Shown: positions 1 through 10,829, counted from the first letter of the stretch. The stretch is DNA of 64,000 nt from Bipolaris cookei (GCA_002286855.1 NRSV01000027.1:17772-81771); one strand, 5' to 3'. Numbers and translations are program-made. Notes: generated by a model not told the origin, from the letters alone.

Positions 1-337
1 CACTTTCTGTTTTCAAACACGAAAGTATATCGCCATCGGAGGTACTGAGAAAGAAGTTGTCGTTGTCGGCGATTAGAGACGTAAAGGTAACCCATGTTGG
101 CCATAACCAAGTAGTGATTTTCAGGTCATAACGGATAATGCGCTCTCGTTCTCTCGGATCGAATATTTCAAGTCTACAACCACTTATAACAATCGCAAAG
201 TTGGAGCTGCCATACGCGCATAGTGTCATGCGGCCTCTACCTTCAACGGGCAGATGATCAGAATAGTAGTATCCTTCATCATTAGGATCAGAGAGAGGCG
301 CATCATCATGGCATTCACTATTGAACTTTGCCGCCAT
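1..337 (-). CDS. Partial hypothetical protein running off the left edge
   Basis: An open frame of 112 codons reads leftwards from an ATG at 337 to the window edge without a stop. The start has a good context (ACCATGG), so I treat it as the N-terminus. The visible part is acidic at the start and then has a beta-rich stretch with alternating hydrophobics (FAIVISGCRLEIFDP) and a TSDGDIL segment, a look shared with propeller or F-box-associated beta repeats. I do not recognise the family. The C-terminus is outside the window. Confidence 0.45.
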   Translation of the reverse strand, partial: MAAKFNSECHDDAPLSDPNDEGYYYSDHLPVEGRGRMTLCAYGSSNFAIVISGCRLEIFDPRERERIIRYDLKITTWLWPTWVTFTSLIADNDNFFLSTSDGDILSCLKTES

Positions 338-714
338 GGTGGGTGCGCCGATCTGCGTGTATGAAACTGCCAGCAAGCTGTGGTTTATATGCAGCATTGT
401 TTCTTGTTGCTTATGTTTACATGATTAGCTTCATTGTATGGCTAGTGCGTATCTAAACAAAAGTATGACGGAAACTGAAAGGCAATGCTCAGACACAATA
501 AGCAATCTGAACATGTGCCGTGAGCATTTGCAGCCTTTGGAAGAACATTCCGAAAGCCCTCCGCTCTTAGAAAGATAGCCGGCCGATCACCTAGCACTAC
601 TGCTGCATCGCAAACCTTCCAAATCTTATGTTCGACAACGCAGGCTGACCTATTCCAGAAGTAGGGTCTGGCCACAGCCACTTTCCATCATATAGGTAGC
701 GGGCTATTATCAAC
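338..714. other. Intergenic gap before the LINE
   Basis: No supported gene. The only sizeable open frame (681 to 442, minus) lacks an ATG start and resembles nothing I know. Confidence 0.4.
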
Positions 715-3700
715 CTACACACACACAATTTATTTACGCCCGGCGGCCGAGCCGAAAGGGCTACTAACGCTAGTCTAACTTTACACTTCTAATGCTACGT
801 CTCGGTCTCCTTAGCCCATCTATCTTGTTTGGCTCGCTTCTTCATGTTGCTTATTGTCTAAGTCAAAGCCCTTACTTACTATCTTAGCACGCTTCTTCTC
901 TATCTACTATTATTCCTCATCAGGTGCTCGTGAGTTAGTATTGCTGGTGGCAGACTGGCTCTGAGTCGGCATCTTCAAGAGATTCTCCAAGTGTTCAACG
1001 TCCTATCTTCGGCGGCTGAAGCGCTGTCTGCTGTTGGTTGCACGAGGCTGCTGATGAGTTTATGTTAGTATCTATAGTTTACCTCGTAGTTAGCTCTTAG
1101 TTTGCATCAAGTCTTCGTGTTGCTATTGCGAATCGTATCGTTGCTCGCACCGCGTCCATGTCAGGCGCCCATTTCGCATCGTCTGTTGCTGCTTTGCCGC
1201 CTAGGTAGAATGACATGTTTCCTCTGCTTATCTGCGTGCACTGCAGCATTTCTATCCGTTGTGTCGTCCACTTTCGGCAGCGGAACAGAAAATGCTCCAC
1301 CGTCTCTGCTGCCTGTCCGCATTCGCATTGGTCTGTTGCTGATGCCTTAATTCGGTATCGATACGTGTTAAGCTGTGCCATGCCTGTCCTGAGCTGGGCA
1401 AGCACGCTGCTCTCTTTCCGCGAAAGCCCGTCGTAGAGTTGTCGCGTGTGCTTTCCTGGCAGTGCCGTGTCGATTCGTTTGGAATATGCTCCCACGTCTA
1501 CTGGTATCTTCTTAGCTATGCCTTGCTTACGTGCTATGTTGTGCGTAGTTGATCGCATTCTAGGGAGCTGTGTCTGTGGCCTAGTGTTTAGCCTAGTTGC
1601 TGTCTTCGCCTCTCGCTTCGCGAGGCTTGTGAGCTCATTCTCTTCGCTTGCAGGTAGCCATAGCACTGTTACTATGTTACCGTCTCTTCTTAGTGTTTGT
1701 ACGGTTTTGTAGAGCCGGCTGATGTAGCCTTGCCCCGATTGCTGGCGAGGCGCTCTGAGTGTGAGCACCGCTGCTTTGTTCCTTGTTATTAGTACGATAT
1801 TGCGAAACCTTAGCTTCGGCAGCCTGCTTAACGCTTCAGCCATTGCTGATAGCTCTGCCGAGTACGGGTTCTGTTCCTCTCTCTTGCCCAACGTAACGGA
1901 GAAAGCTTGTGTTTCGTACTTCTGTATGCTGATCGCGCCTCCCATGCCGACTACTCCGTTCCGCGCCGAGCTGCTTACGGCGATGCGTACCGCCCAGTTC
2001 GCCTTAAGGCTCTGTGCCGCGTTCTCCACTACGGTCTGCACTCTCTTCTCCCATGGTGCCAGGACGCCCGGTAGGATCGTCTCCATCTGCTCCATATCTA
2101 TGTCTTTAAGCGCTTCTGCCACCTGGAACAGCGGCGAGCGGTACTGTCTTCTGAACTTTCGCATCCGCGATGTGTTTCTTCGCAGTGGGTTCGTCTCAGG
2201 CAGCGCGTGGATGTCGGTCCACAGTTTGACTGCCCGCTTCCAGAACCGCTCTTGTGCACTTGGGACGTGCGCCTCTGCCTCTGCCACCCATGTCGCTACC
2301 GTGCTGAACGTCCCTACGATCGCTCGTGCACCTATTCTTTGCACCCTGTTAATAGGTCTCACTAGCTTATCTTTGCAGGCATGCATCCATACGTTCGACG
2401 CGTAGTCTACGGTCGGCGCAACTGTTGCCGTGAACAGCTGTCGCGCTACTCTGGGTGAGAGTCCTCGCAGCCTCCTGAGTTCCAATGCTGCTTCCAGTCC
2501 CTTTGCGGCTGCTCTTGCAATGTGCTTGTGGTACTTGAGCCTGGCGTCCATGAGCACGCCAAGTATCTTGACGTGGTCCTTGGGCGAGACGCTCTGCCCC
2601 TTGATGACGAAGGGCTCGGTGGCACTCTTGTACGCCCTACGAGTAAAGTGGATAACGGCTGTCTTTTCTGCTTCAAACGTCGCTCCGCTTCTCCGTTCCC
2701 AGTCCAGTGCGTCTTGGATAATAGCATTGATGCCCTCTCTGTTGCTTTGCGCCGTCGGGCCTGTGACCCACGCAGTAAAGTCGTCAACGAATGCGATCGC
2801 GCCTCCGTACGTGTCGATAGGTCGCTGCACGAGATCGGCGTTGAAGAAGAGAAACAGAATTGGCGATAGCGGAGACCCTTGCGGCAGACCTGCTTGTGGC
2901 AGTTCTTGGACCTTAGAGGCCTGTCCGTTGACCTGGATTGACGCTGTGCGCTCTGAGCAGAATGCTTCTATCCACTTGAGCAGCTTCTGTGGTATCCCTC
3001 GTGCTTTCATCCTCTGCAGTAGTCTCTCCTTACACACTCCGTTGTACGCTCCTTTGACATCGAAGCTAATTAGACTAACAGTTCGCCGACCCCGCCACGC
3101 GGTATAAATCTGTTCTTGGAGCAAAACTAATGCTTGCTCGGCTGATCGCTGCTTGCGCGCTCCAAAGTGGTTAGTGGGTAGAAGCCCGTGTGTCTCTACC
3201 ATGTGTGAGATCCTCTCTGCCACCACCGACTCTAGCACTTTGCCTAGAGTGGCCAATAGTGAGATCGGCCTCCACGCCTTTGCGATAGTGTAGTCTTCCT
3301 TGCCTGGCTTCTTGAGCGGTATGATCTTGGCATGTCTCCGTTGGCTAGGCAACACTCCCTCCTCTAACGACTGTCGGAACAGCGCCAGCACATGGTTTTT
3401 CACTACCGGCCAGACCTGCTTCCACACAATGACTGGCAGTCCGTCGTCTCCAGGTGCTTTCCATGACTTGGCGGCGTGCAGCTGTCTTTCCACCTCCTCG
3501 AGTGTGATGGCCGGCATTTCTACGGGTGCTCTCTGCGGCCTGGCTCCCTCGTCGTCGATGCTGCTAGGAAGCGGAGGGAAAAAGGTGTTGAGCAACTCCT
3601 CCGCTTGTTCTTCAAAGTCGCTCGTAGTTGTCCCGTCCGTTCTGCGAAGTGGTGGGACTGTCCCGAACGCCTCGTTGCCCGCCTTCAGATACTTGGCCGC

Positions 3701-4009
3701 GTTCCAGATGTTGTCGTTGTCCGCCAGGAAGTCATCCCAGTGCTTTCTCTTCTGCTGTCGAATGGCGTCATGGTACTGTTTCGACGCTCCTTTTGCCATC
3801 TCTTCTAGGTCCGGCCGAGCAACCCCTGTTCGTCTCGCGGCTCTCGCTTGGTTCCTCCAGTGCGTGTAGATGCGGCGTAGCTGTGTCAGGTCCTGCGTCC
3901 ACCACCTCTTTGCATATGGTGACGCCTTAGCCCTAGGTGTCAGTGCGTGCACCGCCTCCAGCACCACCGCCATTAGTCTGTCGGTCCTCTGCTGCGTCGT
4001 GCCCGCTGG
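715..4009 (-). mobile_element. Tad-like LINE (non-LTR retrotransposon), 5'-truncated
   Basis: The element reads leftwards: reverse transcriptase, RNase H-like and CCHC zinc-finger regions, then about 380 bp of 3' UTR ending in a short TG run at about 715-725. No LTRs are present. The upstream endonuclease region expected in this class is missing because the sequence stops at the N at 4010. The 3' 600 bp recur inverted at 4013-4616. Assignment to the Tad1/I-like group rests on having RT, RNase H and a C-terminal zinc knuckle in one ORF. Confidence 0.85.
1097..4009 (-). CDS. LINE reverse transcriptase / RNase H-like polyprotein, partial
   Basis: About 970 codons remain open. In order they encode a basic linker, an RVT_1-type reverse transcriptase with the catalytic FVDD box (AIAFVDDFTAW) in the middle third, an RNase H-like region around residues 690-800, and a C-terminal CECG..EHFLFRC zinc-knuckle motif. 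The protein would copy element RNA at a nicked target. The N-terminal endonuclease is absent. The first few residues read through the N into antisense of the opposing copy, so they are not real. The RNase H part keeps the acidic residue in SAELSAM but has S, R and S where the other three catalytic aspartates usually lie (VSSSARN, ITRNKAAV, NELTSLAK). An uninterrupted frame this long suggests a fairly young insertion. Confidence 0.85.
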   Translation of the reverse strand, partial: PAGTTQQRTDRLMAVVLEAVHALTPRAKASPYAKRWWTQDLTQLRRIYTHWRNQARAARRTGVARPDLEEMAKGASKQYHDAIRQQKRKHWDDFLADNDNIWNAAKYLKAGNEAFGTVPPLRRTDGTTTSDFEEQAEELLNTFFPPLPSSIDDEGARPQRAPVEMPAITLEEVERQLHAAKSWKAPGDDGLPVIVWKQVWPVVKNHVLALFRQSLEEGVLPSQRRHAKIIPLKKPGKEDYTIAKAWRPISLLATLGKVLESVVAERISHMVETHGLLPTNHFGARKQRSAEQALVLLQEQIYTAWRGRRTVSLISFDVKGAYNGVCKERLLQRMKARGIPQKLLKWIEAFCSERTASIQVNGQASKVQELPQAGLPQGSPLSPILFLFFNADLVQRPIDTYGGAIAFVDDFTAWVTGPTAQSNREGINAIIQDALDWERRSGATFEAEKTAVIHFTRRAYKSATEPFVIKGQSVSPKDHVKILGVLMDARLKYHKHIARAAAKGLEAALELRRLRGLSPRVARQLFTATVAPTVDYASNVWMHACKDKLVRPINRVQRIGARAIVGTFSTVATWVAEAEAHVPSAQERFWKRAVKLWTDIHALPETNPLRRNTSRMRKFRRQYRSPLFQVAEALKDIDMEQMETILPGVLAPWEKRVQTVVENAAQSLKANWAVRIAVSSSARNGVVGMGGAISIQKYETQAFSVTLGKREEQNPYSAELSAMAEALSRLPKLRFRNIVLITRNKAAVLTLRAPRQQSGQGYISRLYKTVQTLRRDGNIVTVLWLPASEENELTSLAKREAKTATRLNTRPQTQLPRMRSTTHNIARKQGIAKKIPVDVGAYSKRIDTALPGKHTRQLYDGLSRKESSVLAQLRTGMAQLNTYRYRIKASATDQCECGQAAETVEHFLFRCRKWTTQRIEMLQCTQISRGNMSFYLGGKAATDDAKWAPDMDAVRATIRFAIATRRLDAN

Positions 4010-4010
4010 N
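4010..4010. other. Single ambiguous base (N) at LINE-LINE junction
   Basis: The only N in the window lies exactly where the minus-strand LINE changes to an inverted copy of the LINE 3' end. A contig join or polishing gap is a simple reading, but a real head-to-head arrangement cannot be excluded. Confidence 0.9.
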
Positions 4011-4012
4011 GC

Positions 4013-4616
4013 CAGGCAGCAGAGACGGTGGAGCATTTTCTGTTCCGCTGCCGAAAGTGGACGACACAGCGGATAGAAATGCTGCAGTGCACGCAGATAA
4101 ACAGAGGAAACATGTCATTCTACCTAGGCGGCAAAGCAGCGACAGATGACGCGAAATGGGCGCCAGACATGGATGCGGTGCGAGCGACGATACGATTCGC
4201 AATAGCAACACGAAGACTTGATGCAAACTAATATCTAACTAACTACTAGGTAAACTATAGACACTAACATAAACTTATCAGCAGTCTCGTACAGTCAACG
4301 GCAGACAGCGCTTCAGCCGCCGAAGATAGGACGTTGAACACTTGGAGAATCTCTTGGAGAAGCCGACTCTAAGATAGTCTGCCACTAGCAATACTAACTC
4401 ACGAGCACCTGATGAGGAATAATAGTAGATAGAGAAGAAGCGTGCCATGATACCATATAAGGGCTCCAAATTGGATAACAAGCTACATGAAGAAGCGAGC
4501 TAATGAAGATAGATGGGCTAAGGAGACCGAGACGTAGCATAAGAAGTGTAAAGCTGGATTAGTGTTAGTAGCCCTTTCGGCTCGGCCGCCGGGCGTAAAT
4601 AAATTGTGTGTGTGTA
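4013..4616 (+). mobile_element. 3' fragment of a second LINE copy, inverted relative to the first
   Basis: Reverse complement of 715-1315 with few differences in the coding part and a larger difference in the 3' UTR, where extra sequence lies near 4447-4490. It codes for the end of the LINE protein (HFLFRCRKW to ATRRLDAN, stop at 4229-4231), then UTR, and ends in the same TG-rich tail. Only the last part of the element is present. Confidence 0.85.
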
Positions 4617-5007
4617 TGAACTGTATCTCTAGCCCACGTAGAAACTCCTATAGTGTGTCTCCGTTAGAGACTGATGCGTCATCTTTGTTTTTCGCATATT
4701 CCAGCCGCTGGTATGATAGAAGCGGCTTCTTTACTCTCCAAAATGAAGCTCATCAGTAATTTCCTAGAGCTGAATTATGGTGCATAGTATTTCCTTACTA
4801 TCTTAAACACCATTCTCTCAAGAAATGAAGCTAAAACAATACTACTCGTTTATTTAAATATCCTAGCTTTCAATGACGTAACGCACCAATGCCCCACCCC
4901 CACTACAGCCATTGGACCTCGACCGCACATAAGGATCATATCAGCTGCGATGGCGGCATTTTAAAAGTCCAAACCTACCTATACGATATTGACTGCCAGT
5001 CTGTAAA
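4617..5007. other. Intergenic, upstream of the 5008 gene
   Basis: AT-rich DNA with no gene I can support. Presumably it holds the promoter and 5' UTR of the next gene. Confidence 0.4.
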
Positions 5008-5934
5008 ATGGCGCTTCCACTCGGAATCTTCCTTGGCGGCTGCGTCGTCGCGATTCCCGTCGTCACAGGCGTGGCGCAGGGCGTCGAGCATCAGAAGAAG
5101 CAAAATGAAGAAGCCGCCAACGAGTCGCGCATGTGGAAATTCAACTGTCTAGTGGCATGCGATGATGCGGATCCAATAGCGAAAGAGGAGGTGGACCACA
5201 GTATTCTGGTTGTGCGCCACGACAAAGTTTGGGTCGTGCCGAGGGACGCAGACGACAAACCCATGTGGCCCGAGGGCGTGGATGGAGAGGGCAAAGAGCC
5301 ACTTCATGCATTTGCGGGCTTCTACATTGCGTATCCGGACGAAGACCGCAATCCTCCAGAGCGAGGATTGGTGAGCACTATCAGTGATGATCCGCCCATG
5401 CTCAATTGGATATATTGCGACAAAAACACGTACGAGTTACGGTACTCGAATCGTACCGGTAGTATCATGCATCACATCGGTGTCTGGGACTGGTCAGAAG
5501 ATGAGAGTCATCTCACTTTTGACGGCTGGGAAGGCTTCGTTGCTATTGACGAGTGGGATGGCGCTGACGAAGACCCTTCAACGCCTTGGGGTAGAGAAGG
5601 TCTGCGATGGGCCGTGTACTTTGACAAAGATGACAACGGTCTAAAAGGTCGGAGAAAAGGAAGAGACATGTTTGAAATTAGTCTGAAGAGGAGGATACAA
5701 AGTGCAGAAGAGCAGCTCAAGCAAAACGAGGCGGCCGAGAAGAAGATGCAAGTCAAGAGTAGGGGTGGGCTGAGCACACAGTTTGCGGCGCCACAAAAGG
5801 AGCGAGATAAAGAGTGGGAAAAGAAGTTTGGCCAAAAGGCAAGAGAAGAGTTGGAGAAGAAACTGGCGAAAGATAGGGAAGCAGGAGAGGGGCCGCAGTG
5901 GGCAAGAGGTGATGTTGGAAAAGACGTTGGTTGA
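5008..5934 (+). CDS. Conserved fungal protein of unknown function, N-terminal hydrophobic segment
   Basis: Intronless, 308 codons. The first 25 residues are hydrophobic and small (LGIFLGGCVVAIPVVTGVA), fitting a signal anchor or membrane-dipping segment. The body (about 40-215) is rich in aromatic and acidic residues, with several W-[DE] pairs, and looks like a compact beta fold. The last 80 residues are highly charged and probably helical (KKFGQKAREELEKKLAK). I recognise the general type from ascomycete genomes but know no function. It converges with the glycine/glutamine-rich gene downstream. Confidence 0.75.
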   Translation: MALPLGIFLGGCVVAIPVVTGVAQGVEHQKKQNEEAANESRMWKFNCLVACDDADPIAKEEVDHSILVVRHDKVWVVPRDADDKPMWPEGVDGEGKEPLHAFAGFYIAYPDEDRNPPERGLVSTISDDPPMLNWIYCDKNTYELRYSNRTGSIMHHIGVWDWSEDESHLTFDGWEGFVAIDEWDGADEDPSTPWGREGLRWAVYFDKDDNGLKGRRKGRDMFEISLKRRIQSAEEQLKQNEAAEKKMQVKSRGGLSTQFAAPQKERDKEWEKKFGQKAREELEKKLAKDREAGEGPQWARGDVGKDVG

Positions 5935-6488
5935 ATGAAGGCTTTTATTTGAACGATATCTCTTCCAGCGCATGTACGGTTTTGATCAGGGCTAGGTTTT
6001 GTATTCGTATAATCGCGGGCCGTTTTGAATACCCTAAGAAGACTCTTTTTCCGAGTCATGATGCTTCTTGCGGATATATTCTGGAAATCCGAAGATGCCT
6101 CAGATCAGTAGTCGGGAGCTGGCTGATATCGCTATATACACTTACTAGGAAACGTAATGGAGCCACATATACGAATACTCACATACAGGACACATTATGT
6201 TAAATATCGTTTAAATCACTATGTATCAAACAAAACAAATATACCCAAGCGTTGATGAAATGCTCTATGTAATGCTACTACTTAACATAAGTCCCAATGT
6301 TTACCAATCATAACATGATTTTGCTCAGAGAAATACAATCGAAGTTGCTAGAATTAACTGAATTATGATATAACCGTTGGTTAAGTGAGTTACAGATGAG
6401 TACTGAAGAACCCGCTGAAGATAACACAAACAAACTAAAACTATGAATGAACAAACCCCAAAAGCACATGACCTCTCAACTAAGTATT
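5935..6488. other. Intergenic between convergent genes
   Basis: AT-rich shared 3' flank of two convergent genes. No coding potential seen beyond short frames. Confidence 0.4.
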
Positions 6489-7904
6489 TCACGCAACAGG
6501 CTTCCTCGTCTCCAACTTCCTAGGCGCCCTCTTCGCAGCAGAAGCCGGCGCTTTAGCAGTACCATTGGTTTTGGCAGCATTAGGAGTCTGCTGATTCAAT
6601 TTCCTCGGCTTCCTCCTTGTCTTCGCTGTCGAAGTGGTAGAACTACTTTCTTGCCCGTCGTTGAATGAGACACGCTTCGTCTGGGTAGGGAAAGGTCGAG
6701 ACGTATTTGCTGTTTGAGATTTCGGCGGCGAAGATTTAGTCGGGGTACTTGTTGCAGGCTTGTTAGAAGATTGTTGATTTCTTAGTGGTTGCTTTTGCTG
6801 AGTGGGTTGAGAGTTGGTGTTGGAAGTCGATGGCTGGGGCTGCGATGGCGATTGGGGGTTCGCTGGCCCTCTTGTTGTAGGTGGTCTTTGAGAACGAGGC
6901 TTCTCGGGCTTAGGCTCTTCTTGGAGGGTAGGCTTGGATGATGCGCCCTGCTGGTTTCCTTGTTTTGATGGCTGCCTGCTCGGGGGGGTTGGTCGCTGGT
7001 TTTGAACTTGGGAAGGCTGCTGGCTCTGTTGTCGTGTCTGCTGTTGGTTCTGAACTGGAGCTTGCGTGTTTGGCTTTTGTTGGCTCTGTTGCTGCTGCTG
7101 AGGTTGTGGTGCACTCTGCTGTTGCTGGTCTTGTTTTTGTCCTCCCCAGGGGTTCATCGATGCACCTAGCCCTCCAAGACCCACCGCACCACCCATACCT
7201 TTCGCTGACGGCATACTTGGCATTTTGGGTCTCCAACTTGTCATATCCTTGACTGACTGCGACCAAGACTGCGGCATCTGGTCGGGTGCATCGTTCTTCA
7301 TCTGCTCCAGCTCTTCCCTAGTGGGCGCTTGCGTTTCCTTTGTCTGCATGATCATCTTCTCCAAAGTCTTCTTTTGCGAAGATGTAGCTTTGATGTCGGG
7401 AAGAAAGTCACCAATCACTCCTTGGACTCCGTGACTTGCCATCTCTCCGAGATCCCAAAAAGGCCCGGACATGGCGCCGTACACTGAACCAATGCCACCT
7501 CCAAGTAGACCGGTGACTGTGGATACCAAGCCTCCAACCAGTGCACCAGTCAGTTTTCCGAGGGTTACACCTGGTTGTACGCCCAATCCAGCTCCAGCGG
7601 CCAGTCCTTGAAAAGCACCAGACTGTGTGTATTTTGCTGCTTTTCCAAAACTCTCAGCTTCAATTTCCTTATTGATTGCTTTGGCTAAGATTTCCTCTCT
7701 TGCTTTCGCATCGGCAGCGCCATGTGCTGCTTGTCTAAGCTCCCATGCTTTTTGTCCTGCTTGTAGAGCCATACTGGCGGATACGCCGGCATTTTGCTTG
7801 ATTTCGTACTCGGGGATGGTGCAGTGCGGAGCATCGGCGTTGTTGTTGGCCTGACCCTTTGCGGTCTTTGGTTTGGATTCTTTTTGTGCTTGTTTTGGCG
7901 GCAT
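6489..7904 (-). CDS. Glycine-zipper protein with long Q/P/S-rich tail, unknown function
   Basis: Intronless, 471 codons, ATG at 7904. After a short basic start and a helical region, residues about 90-160 form a glycine-rich hydrophobic stretch (GAGLGVQPG, LVGGLVSTVTGLLGGGIGS) with the small-residue spacing of a glycine zipper, suggesting membrane association or oligomerisation. From about 250 onward the protein is low complexity, rich in Gln, Pro, Ser and Asn, and ends in basic clusters. The tail is likely disordered. Function is not known to me; relatives exist in filamentous fungi. It is convergent with the 5008 gene, which also carries a hydrophobic segment; a shared role is speculation. 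Confidence 0.75.
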   Translation of the reverse strand: MPPKQAQKESKPKTAKGQANNNADAPHCTIPEYEIKQNAGVSASMALQAGQKAWELRQAAHGAADAKAREEILAKAINKEIEAESFGKAAKYTQSGAFQGLAAGAGLGVQPGVTLGKLTGALVGGLVSTVTGLLGGGIGSVYGAMSGPFWDLGEMASHGVQGVIGDFLPDIKATSSQKKTLEKMIMQTKETQAPTREELEQMKNDAPDQMPQSWSQSVKDMTSWRPKMPSMPSAKGMGGAVGLGGLGASMNPWGGQKQDQQQQSAPQPQQQQQSQQKPNTQAPVQNQQQTRQQSQQPSQVQNQRPTPPSRQPSKQGNQQGASSKPTLQEEPKPEKPRSQRPPTTRGPANPQSPSQPQPSTSNTNSQPTQQKQPLRNQQSSNKPATSTPTKSSPPKSQTANTSRPFPTQTKRVSFNDGQESSSTTSTAKTRRKPRKLNQQTPNAAKTNGTAKAPASAAKRAPRKLETRKPVA

Positions 7905-8636
7905 TTTGTCAGTTAATAATGTTTAGAGATGTTGTCAAGGGTCCAGAAGCCGGTTGATGTTATGAGGGTCAGCACCATGTGTGACAACGCGAATACGGAA
8001 GCGCTACGTCATGCAAAATCGTTGTTGGTGCACGCATGTGGCAATTGACAACCTGTTTTATTAAGGCGGGTAACACGTATTTGACAGGCCGTGTAAGGAT
8101 AGCCCTCTGAGGCTTTCGGGCCCGGGGGTCGGACTACACTGCGCTAGACGTTGATTCGTGGCTGTACTAGCCTGGCATGACGTCGTTGGCCTAATGGTGT
8201 TTTCTGCTCTAGTCTCCGGTCCACAAGCCACATTAATCGTGCTTTTAACTCTGAGAGCTATCTTATTACCTGAGATGCTAATTCCAAGTTTGCCTGTTGA
8301 TAATAACCCTGTGAATAGATAGGATTTGTGGTAAAACAGTTCGCCACCTATTTCCACTAGCTTTCCCGAAGATGGAACAAGAAATAAAAGTGACTTTTCT
8401 GGCTCAATTGTTGCTGCCTTTTCTATATTATCTATAGCTATGATTTTTATTAGGCATCCAGAAAGCTAGTAATAGCCTAGCTAGATAAATGCCGAAGCAC
8501 AACAGCTACACCGCACACCAAAAACTCCCAAAACGTAACTAGTTATCAAATAGAACGGCCTTTGGCCAAAGTCTTACATGGCCACCAGCTACATAGACTA
8601 CAATGGAATAATAATACAGCCATGATTTCAATTACA
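7905..8636. other. Intergenic, AT-rich
   Basis: No gene supported. A 98-codon open frame at 8061-8357 (minus) has no recognisable motif. Confidence 0.35.
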
Positions 8637-10185
8637 TCAAGCTTTCTTTGTAGCATCTCCAACTGCTCCGACATCCTTGACACCTCTCAACTCCCTGTTC
8701 GTCGCCTGGATCAATAATCTTCGGTAGCTTGTCAGACTAGGTGTTCCATCGTTGGTAACCTCGAGAATAAGGTGCAACAATTGACCTTGCGCAACAGGTC
8801 GCTTGCTCGTCAGTTCCACAGCGCACTTCTCTGGTGGCGGAAGCGTAATTTCAACTTTTCTCCCCTCAATGTCTAATTTCTTGATTGCCAACTCCGCGAC
8901 TTCAGCGTCCACCCGCCATCGCGTAGCCGTAGGCTCGCAGTAGTGCCACCATTTGAAAGTCAGCTTGCCTCCATTGGGATCATATGTATCTGAAGCATCA
9001 AGCGTAATAGCAGATCCAGCTTCGGCAGTGATTTGAGCGGGAGCCAGGCCCTTGAATCCACTAATGTTGATCACAGGATGGTGGTTTGCTTTTGCAAAGT
9101 CGGACTCCATGGTCCATCTGATGCGTGCAGCAAAATCGTTCTGGAAGGCATCGCGCCAACGCCAAACAGTCGCATGGTTGGATGTGTAAGTCCTATCACC
9201 AACCTGAACTCGATCCACTGCATCGCTGTAGTGGTTGCTGTTGACGCCTTCGCTGCTGACATCTGTACGACTATACCTCCCACCCCAAGAGCCATAGTGC
9301 GGGCAATCAGGGACGCCCAGGCCATTCTGAATTAGGTAAAGAAATGTGGGTGTATCTCCCTCGGGGATGTAAAGATAGTCGGGATATGCGCTTCCAAGAG
9401 GGCCTATCTGGATATTTTCCTTGATCCAGCTCTTCTCCATCTTGGTAAAATCGGGGCCACCTTGATCGAAACCATAGTATCTGTCGCCAGAAATGCCAGT
9501 CCATGCAGCCAAGCCATATTGATTCCAGCCATGGACCGAGGCAATGTAGAATACGTCTGGAAAGTTGTTTCGAATCCACACTCCCGTATCATCCTGGTCA
9601 GAAATAGCGTAAACGCGTAGACGCGAAAGCAAGCGCTTGGAATCGTCCGGGTCGTAGTCATCATCAACCTTCAAAAGTGCCTGAGCAAGTGTGTTGGTTC
9701 CGCCCCAGCAGAGGATCCACAGCGGCTGGATGGATGGTGCAACAATCCGGTCGTACAGGAGCTGCCCGCCAGCAGATAGTTCTGTTCCGGTGCCAACGGC
9801 AGACATGCCATATGTCTACATTGCATTAGCACTGTCCCAACTAGACAACTCGCATATTTGGATTCGAGTACAAGCTTACCTCCGCACCCTTCCTGACAAG
9901 GCCACGCAGATGATCCGCAGTCGGGTATTGCCATTTCGGATGAACATGCTTATTTAGATTGTCGACAGCGCCGGCATAGGCATCGATGATCTTCTCCATG
10001 TCTTTCGGGTGAACCTCGTTCTTCATCCACGTGCTTGTGCATGCTATGAGGCCCTCCGTTTCAAACTCATTCGAGTAGAGGAGATATCGACACAGCGATT
10101 CAGCATCGTCAGGCTCATTTGAAATGTCCGATAAGATGACGACGCGGGGTTTCTGCTCATAAGTTTGGAGCCGTTCAGTTGCCAT
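8637..10185 (-). CDS. DUF1593 / nucleoside-hydrolase-like protein
   Basis: Two exons, 10185-9880 and 9815-8637, joined in phase 0 across a 64-nt intron (GTAAGC to TGTAG); about 494 residues. An alternative upstream ATG at 10227 would add 14 residues. The N-terminal half carries ILSDISNEPDDAESL, which resembles the aspartate-rich metal site of inosine-uridine nucleoside hydrolases, followed by GGTNTLAQAL and YPDYLYIPEGDTPTFLYL, typical of DUF1593 (Sde182-like) proteins. The C-terminal 140 residues form a beta domain with DASDTYDPNGGKLTFKWW, like the PKD-type domain usual in this family. The substrate is unknown; bacterial relatives were described as cellulose-binding. No signal peptide is visible, unlike many relatives. 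Confidence 0.85.
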
Positions 10186-10829
10186 GCTGATGAACTCGAT
10201 TGTGTACGAGAGGGAAGAATGGAACAAGGAAGTGAGAGTTTGTCAAGGGGGCTCAATGGTGTCATGTGTCGGCGATTGCTATGGTTACCGCTGCTGTTTA
10301 GCTATCACGTCTCACAAGGTGGGGCGTTGAGAAACAAATGTGGCACTCTAGGCACTTCCTGTCGTCTGGAAGCCACGCCGGCTGCACTTGCCTATGCACA
10401 GTAACGGCATGGCCCGCCAGGCGATGCTATGCGACACACTTCACTAGCATACCCAGTCTTCACCCTTTATGAGGCATGACCAAGGCATTCTATTCTCTGT
10501 GCAATATTCGCCACTGCAGCGATGTCCAGGATAGCCGTTCCCGTGATCTACTAGCAGTTGCGGGGCTTAGATGGCTGCGCCATAATTAGGCCGTGTTGAG
10601 CCGTGGCGCTCAGCCTTACGTGCGACCCCCTTAAAGTCGAACGCATGAGCAAAACACCCAGTTCCGCCATCGACAGGATGTCGCTGTATCCACCTCGCCT
10701 TTCAGGCGTCCAGAATGACGTATCGGTGTCAGCGGGCTGCGTTGTTCAGCCTATTGTGAACCGAGTATGAATACGGCCTCTCACTTGTAGATCCCTCAAG
10801 GCAGGCTCTGTACCCCAAGATGTCATATG
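10186..10829. other. Intergenic between divergent genes
   Basis: Promoter-side region shared by the DUF1593 gene (minus) and the coiled-coil gene (plus). No gene seen. Confidence 0.4.

Noticed and set aside
442..681. 79-codon minus-strand frame
   Set aside because: It begins with GTG rather than ATG, has no motif, and borders the LINE; not enough to call a gene.
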